Source: Bacteroidota bacterium (GTDB lineage Bacteria; Bacteroidota; Bacteroidia; CAILMK01). From it: DNA of 32,426 nt. This document shows, piece by piece, positions 31,401-32,426 of this stretch; position 1 is the stretch's first letter, and each line of letters opens with the position of its first letter. The DNA is taken from assembly GCA_013287095.1 (NCBI GenBank), contig JABDEJ010000018.1:1-32426 (forward strand), given 5' to 3'. The notes beneath the pieces are model-generated. The model was not told the origin of the DNA and did not search any database. It worked only from the letters and a program-made list of their open reading frames with translations. The translations under genes were made by a program, and so were the position numbers.

Positions 31401-31783
31401 GCGGTTTGGAAAATGCTCTCGAAGCTGGGGGCGAGACTGGGAAGGATGCTGCAGAAGGCTTCGAAGCAACTGCTGAAGCTTTGGAAACGACTGGGAAAGC
31501 ACTGGGAATTGGCGGGGTCATAACTGGAGGTATTTTATCTATAATGCAATTGTATAAAGGAATAACTACTCACGATCATGTCCAGACGGCATTAGGAACT
31601 ACTTCAGCAATTATGACAGGCATAGCGATATTCGCTTTGGTTGCGGGAGCCTCAACAGTCATCGGAGCAGTTGCACTTGGTCTTACAATAGCGGTTGGTG
31701 CATTGGAAATCTCAGGCAAACTCAAGGAAACATATCAGCATTGGTTTGGGGGAAATAAAGTTAATAATCAAATAGTTAGGTAA
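28493..31783 (+). CDS. Chimera: DECH-box helicase fused to RHS core and variable C-terminal tip
   Basis: One uninterrupted 1096-aa frame joins three parts. Residues 1 to about 471 are a superfamily 2 helicase: Walker A MPTGTGKT (31-38), DECH (116-119), motif III VTATP (141-145), motif V region IITEGFDFP, motif VI QMVGRVMRP (312-320), and a C-terminal FKPGFWYNEEKQ end. From about residue 472 the sequence is RHS core (YDALYRILKATGREN, YDQMGNIQKF, YYPFGETSFG, ERDEESGLYYYGSRYY), ending at LYAANNPI (780). Residues 785-1096 are a tip with an acidic Gly-rich linker, a region of unknown fold, and a hydrophobic Gly-rich stretch (about 1003-1080, with GVITGGILSIM and ALVAGASTVIGAVAL). RHS proteins deliver such tips as toxins; the hydrophobic end suggests a membrane-active one. 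The normal RHS N-terminus is missing, so delivery is doubtful. A membrane protein gene starts 3 bases after the stop. Confidence 0.9.
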   Translation: MGKQLREYQLNGIKQIFEHWKTGKQSILFQMPTGTGKTVLFSSIVKMGSERSRKILIVVHRIELVKQITTHLEDEGIMVGRIVSGRKNDYSYEIQVASIQTLFRRPAPEADLIIIDECHHAKAETYRNLWVIYPNAKFLGVTATPIRLNGEGFDDLFDVLIESPSIQHFIDKGYLVPVNYFVGANPDLSGVKKQKGDYITKMLSEVMMEGSIMSDLIESYQDKCNGKSAIVFAVDVEHSKEIVERYKKVGIEASHIDSKTPLDQREQILSDFKEGIIKVVSNVEIITEGFDFPECEVVQLARPTKSLVLYLQMVGRVMRPAKNKKEGIILDNAGLWREHRLATADRIWSLTGTKKHKKGSYSTEEVLGLDEEGVVRRVNRNRPIELKNLKLIPLSQEMERLIEFESILSRSRKYEQNLLRVYFIYKEKLIEKNVQISQTEFQYIKKQLNRFNKTMPSEHQFKPGFWYNEEKQVFDYDALYRILKATGRENPPTPYNINPYADNTRDTTAATTTAYTQYYQYDQMGNIQKFNHLSTVSGASFNRVFTYGSISTNNILTNVNVWSTDYGLSYDSCGNQTLQNMDSNMLWDYGDRMYSFYVQAGTSEPTQYAQYQYDASGQRVMKVVRTAGGGYSTRIYIGSIFEEYYEYNSGGTFQGYQDEIMIMDNQSKVASKLIGTTYSGDIMGIKYLYPDNLGSSNVQCDGSGSLINREEYYPFGETSFGSYGKKRYRFSARERDEESGLYYYGSRYYMPWTCRFVSVDPMAEKYSSWSSYLYAANNPICLNDFGGKGPDEGDDGGGTPDLGSNTDIDSFDINDYQAPDDSNNLDQYQSIDGSFLDLPSGTDVSKVLPGNENNYQFTDKTAAPPLKVGDVTGFTIHQANGPDISYSAWFKQENGQSQFAGYYTQDANGQSSKYAPTMQPIDLTPYNPTDSEFTDIQGNLQPVPVGNGNDADDQLESVSDLHTKFEIGTGGLENALEAGGETGKDAAEGFEATAEALETTGKALGIGGVITGGILSIMQLYKGITTHDHVQTALGTTSAIMTGIAIFALVAGASTVIGAVALGLTIAVGALEISGKLKETYQHWFGGNKVNNQIVR

Positions 31784-31785
31784 TC

Positions 31786-32190
31786 ATGGATTTAATTTAT
31801 TATATCGTTTTTTTGAACATAAGAAAATATAAATCAAAGATTTGGAGTAGTAACATGGACCGATATTTCTCGGCCTGCTTGACTGTGGCTTTATTTATTC
31901 CGTATGTAGCCTTCGGTCTTTTGGTTCTAGTAGCATTGAATATGAAATTCTTTCATATCAGTGATAGTATTGTCCATCCTATTTATATCGTTCTTTTTAG
32001 TTTGTGGATGGTTCTTAGCCTAATAAGATATATTTCCGAGAAAAGGATTGAGAAAGTTTTTAATCAGTTTAGTCATAATCAAAAGTATGAATCCGGAATT
32101 GCTGGTTTTTTTTTGATACTGTTTTTTATTGTCGGGCTTGGGTTAATAATTGGATTGTCAATAGTGAACGATATAATCAACCCAGTATGA
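31786..32190 (+). CDS. Three-helix membrane protein, probable immunity partner of the RHS tip
   Basis: The 134-aa product begins MDLIYYIVFLNIRKY. Hydrophobic segments lie at about residues 29-52 (CLTVALFIPYVAFGLLVLVA), 62-82 (IVHPIYIVLFSLWMVLSLI) and 107-128 (IAGFFLILFFIVGLGLIIGL), with a basic stretch between the second and third. It is an integral inner-membrane protein without recognisable family motifs. Its position, three bases after an RHS tip with a hydrophobic C-terminus, is that of an immunity gene, and membrane immunity proteins are the rule for pore-forming toxins such as colicins. This is inference from context. An alternative start is ATG 31855 (MDRYFSACL), which keeps all three helices. 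The stop codon lies inside a relic of another RHS gene, so the native C-terminus may have been altered. Confidence 0.75.
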   Translation: MDLIYYIVFLNIRKYKSKIWSSNMDRYFSACLTVALFIPYVAFGLLVLVALNMKFFHISDSIVHPIYIVLFSLWMVLSLIRYISEKRIEKVFNQFSHNQKYESGIAGFFLILFFIVGLGLIIGLSIVNDIINPV

Positions 32191-32230
32191 CCAAATGGGC
32201 AATATCCAAAAATTGAACCATCTATCCCGG
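32183..32230 (+). pseudogene. Relic of a second RHS core
   Basis: In the +1 frame relative to the membrane protein, this stretch reads QYDQMGNIQKLNHLSR, matching residues 520-534 of the chimera (QYDQMGNIQKFNHLS). Over 45 bases there are 8 differences to 30050-30094, 7 of them synonymous, so the relic comes from an RHS gene that was once under selection. It stops where the REP-like repeats begin. The immunity gene stop at 32188-32190 is read out of its TATGA. Confidence 0.85.
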
Positions 32231-32312
32231 CTCTTCCGGATATGTTCAACCAAACCGGAACGCTCTTCGGGATTTGCAATCCCGAAGTATTGAGCATAAG
32301 GATCTGTGATCC
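32230..32312. repeat. REP-like palindromic repeats next to a transposase end
   Basis: GCTCTTCCGGATATG (32230) and GCTCTTCGGGATTTG (32262) repeat 32 bases apart, and a third, weaker copy has GGATCTG at 32300. The second forms a perfect 10-bp hairpin, CTTCGGGATT with AATCCCGAAG (32265-32287, loop TGC). The third forms GGATC-TGT-GATCC (32300-32312). The two hairpins differ by a paired T-A to C-G change. Confidence 0.8.
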
Positions 32313-32349
32313 GCCATAAAACAATACCTTTTTCCCCCTACCATTTCAT

Positions 32350-32426
32350 TTATCCAAACAAAATGACATCAAGCAGTCCAACTTCACCTGCATAGTTTGC
32401 GGCAGAACTGAAAAGATAGTCTTCTG
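32350..32426 (-). CDS. 3' end of a REP-associated (Y1/RAYT-type) transposase, partial
   Basis: Read on the minus strand, the edge of the window encodes EDYLFSSAANYAGEVGLLDV and ILFG, then TAA at 32352-32350. The (P)EDYxxSSAxNYAGxxGLLDV ending is characteristic of the IS200-like, single-tyrosine transposases of Bacteroidetes that act on REP hairpins. Only 24 codons are visible, and the catalytic HUH and Tyr lie outside. The REP-like hairpins 40 to 90 bases downstream fit the expected arrangement of a RAYT gene flanked by its substrates. The call rests on a short stretch and on this context. Confidence 0.65.
   Translation of the reverse strand, partial: EDYLFSSAANYAGEVGLLDVILFG

Overview
The window looks like a chromosomal segment of a Bacteroidota bacterium, probably of the Chitinophagales/Sphingobacteriales kind. 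The evidence is: two proteins with C-terminal type IX secretion (T9SS type A) sorting domains and a fragment with a gliding-motility-type (CHU_C, type B) domain; SPase II lipoproteins with Bacteroidetes-style sequences; a sigma factor with the Bacteroidetes region-4 ending; and several intergenic matches to the Bacteroidetes promoter TTTG-N19-TAnnTTTG, two of them exact. GC content is moderate to low. No rRNA, tRNA or CRISPR array was seen.

Layout. Positions 1-987 hold the 5' part of a conserved hypothetical gene that runs off the left edge. Positions 1196-3840 hold two T9SS cargo genes. Positions 3929-7151 hold an isopenicillin N synthase-like dioxygenase, an AI-2E family exporter, a ferritin and a small alpha-beta barrel protein. 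Positions 7166-13416 hold, on the minus strand, a CHASE3-PAS hybrid histidine kinase, lgt and uvrA. An ECF sigma factor follows at 13570 and a family 2 glycosyltransferase at 14286. Positions 15180-20178 carry four minus-strand lipoprotein genes: three probably related Ig-like ones, and a TPR one. Positions 20274-25350 carry a small gene coupled to an FtsE-type ATPase, then an overlapping recQ-glycosyltransferase-glycosyltransferase operon.

The right third, from about 25.3 kb, is accessory. It holds a 5'-truncated CHU_C gene with two palindromic repeats inside its frame, a serine recombinase, a small divergent gene, and one long reading frame that joins a motif-complete DECH-box helicase to an RHS C-terminal core and a variable tip. 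Three bases after that frame comes a small three-helix membrane protein, best explained as the immunity partner of the RHS tip. Its stop codon lies inside a 48-bp relic of another RHS gene. The relic is followed by covarying REP-like hairpins and by the 3' end of a REP-associated (Y1/RAYT-type) transposase at the right edge.

A second theme is a set of degenerate tandem arrays, mostly of period 7 and one of period 8, each with a different unit. They sit in intergenic gaps, at stop codons and at the start of recQ. With the in-frame palindromes and the REP hairpins they make up a short-repeat landscape that the gene list does not explain.
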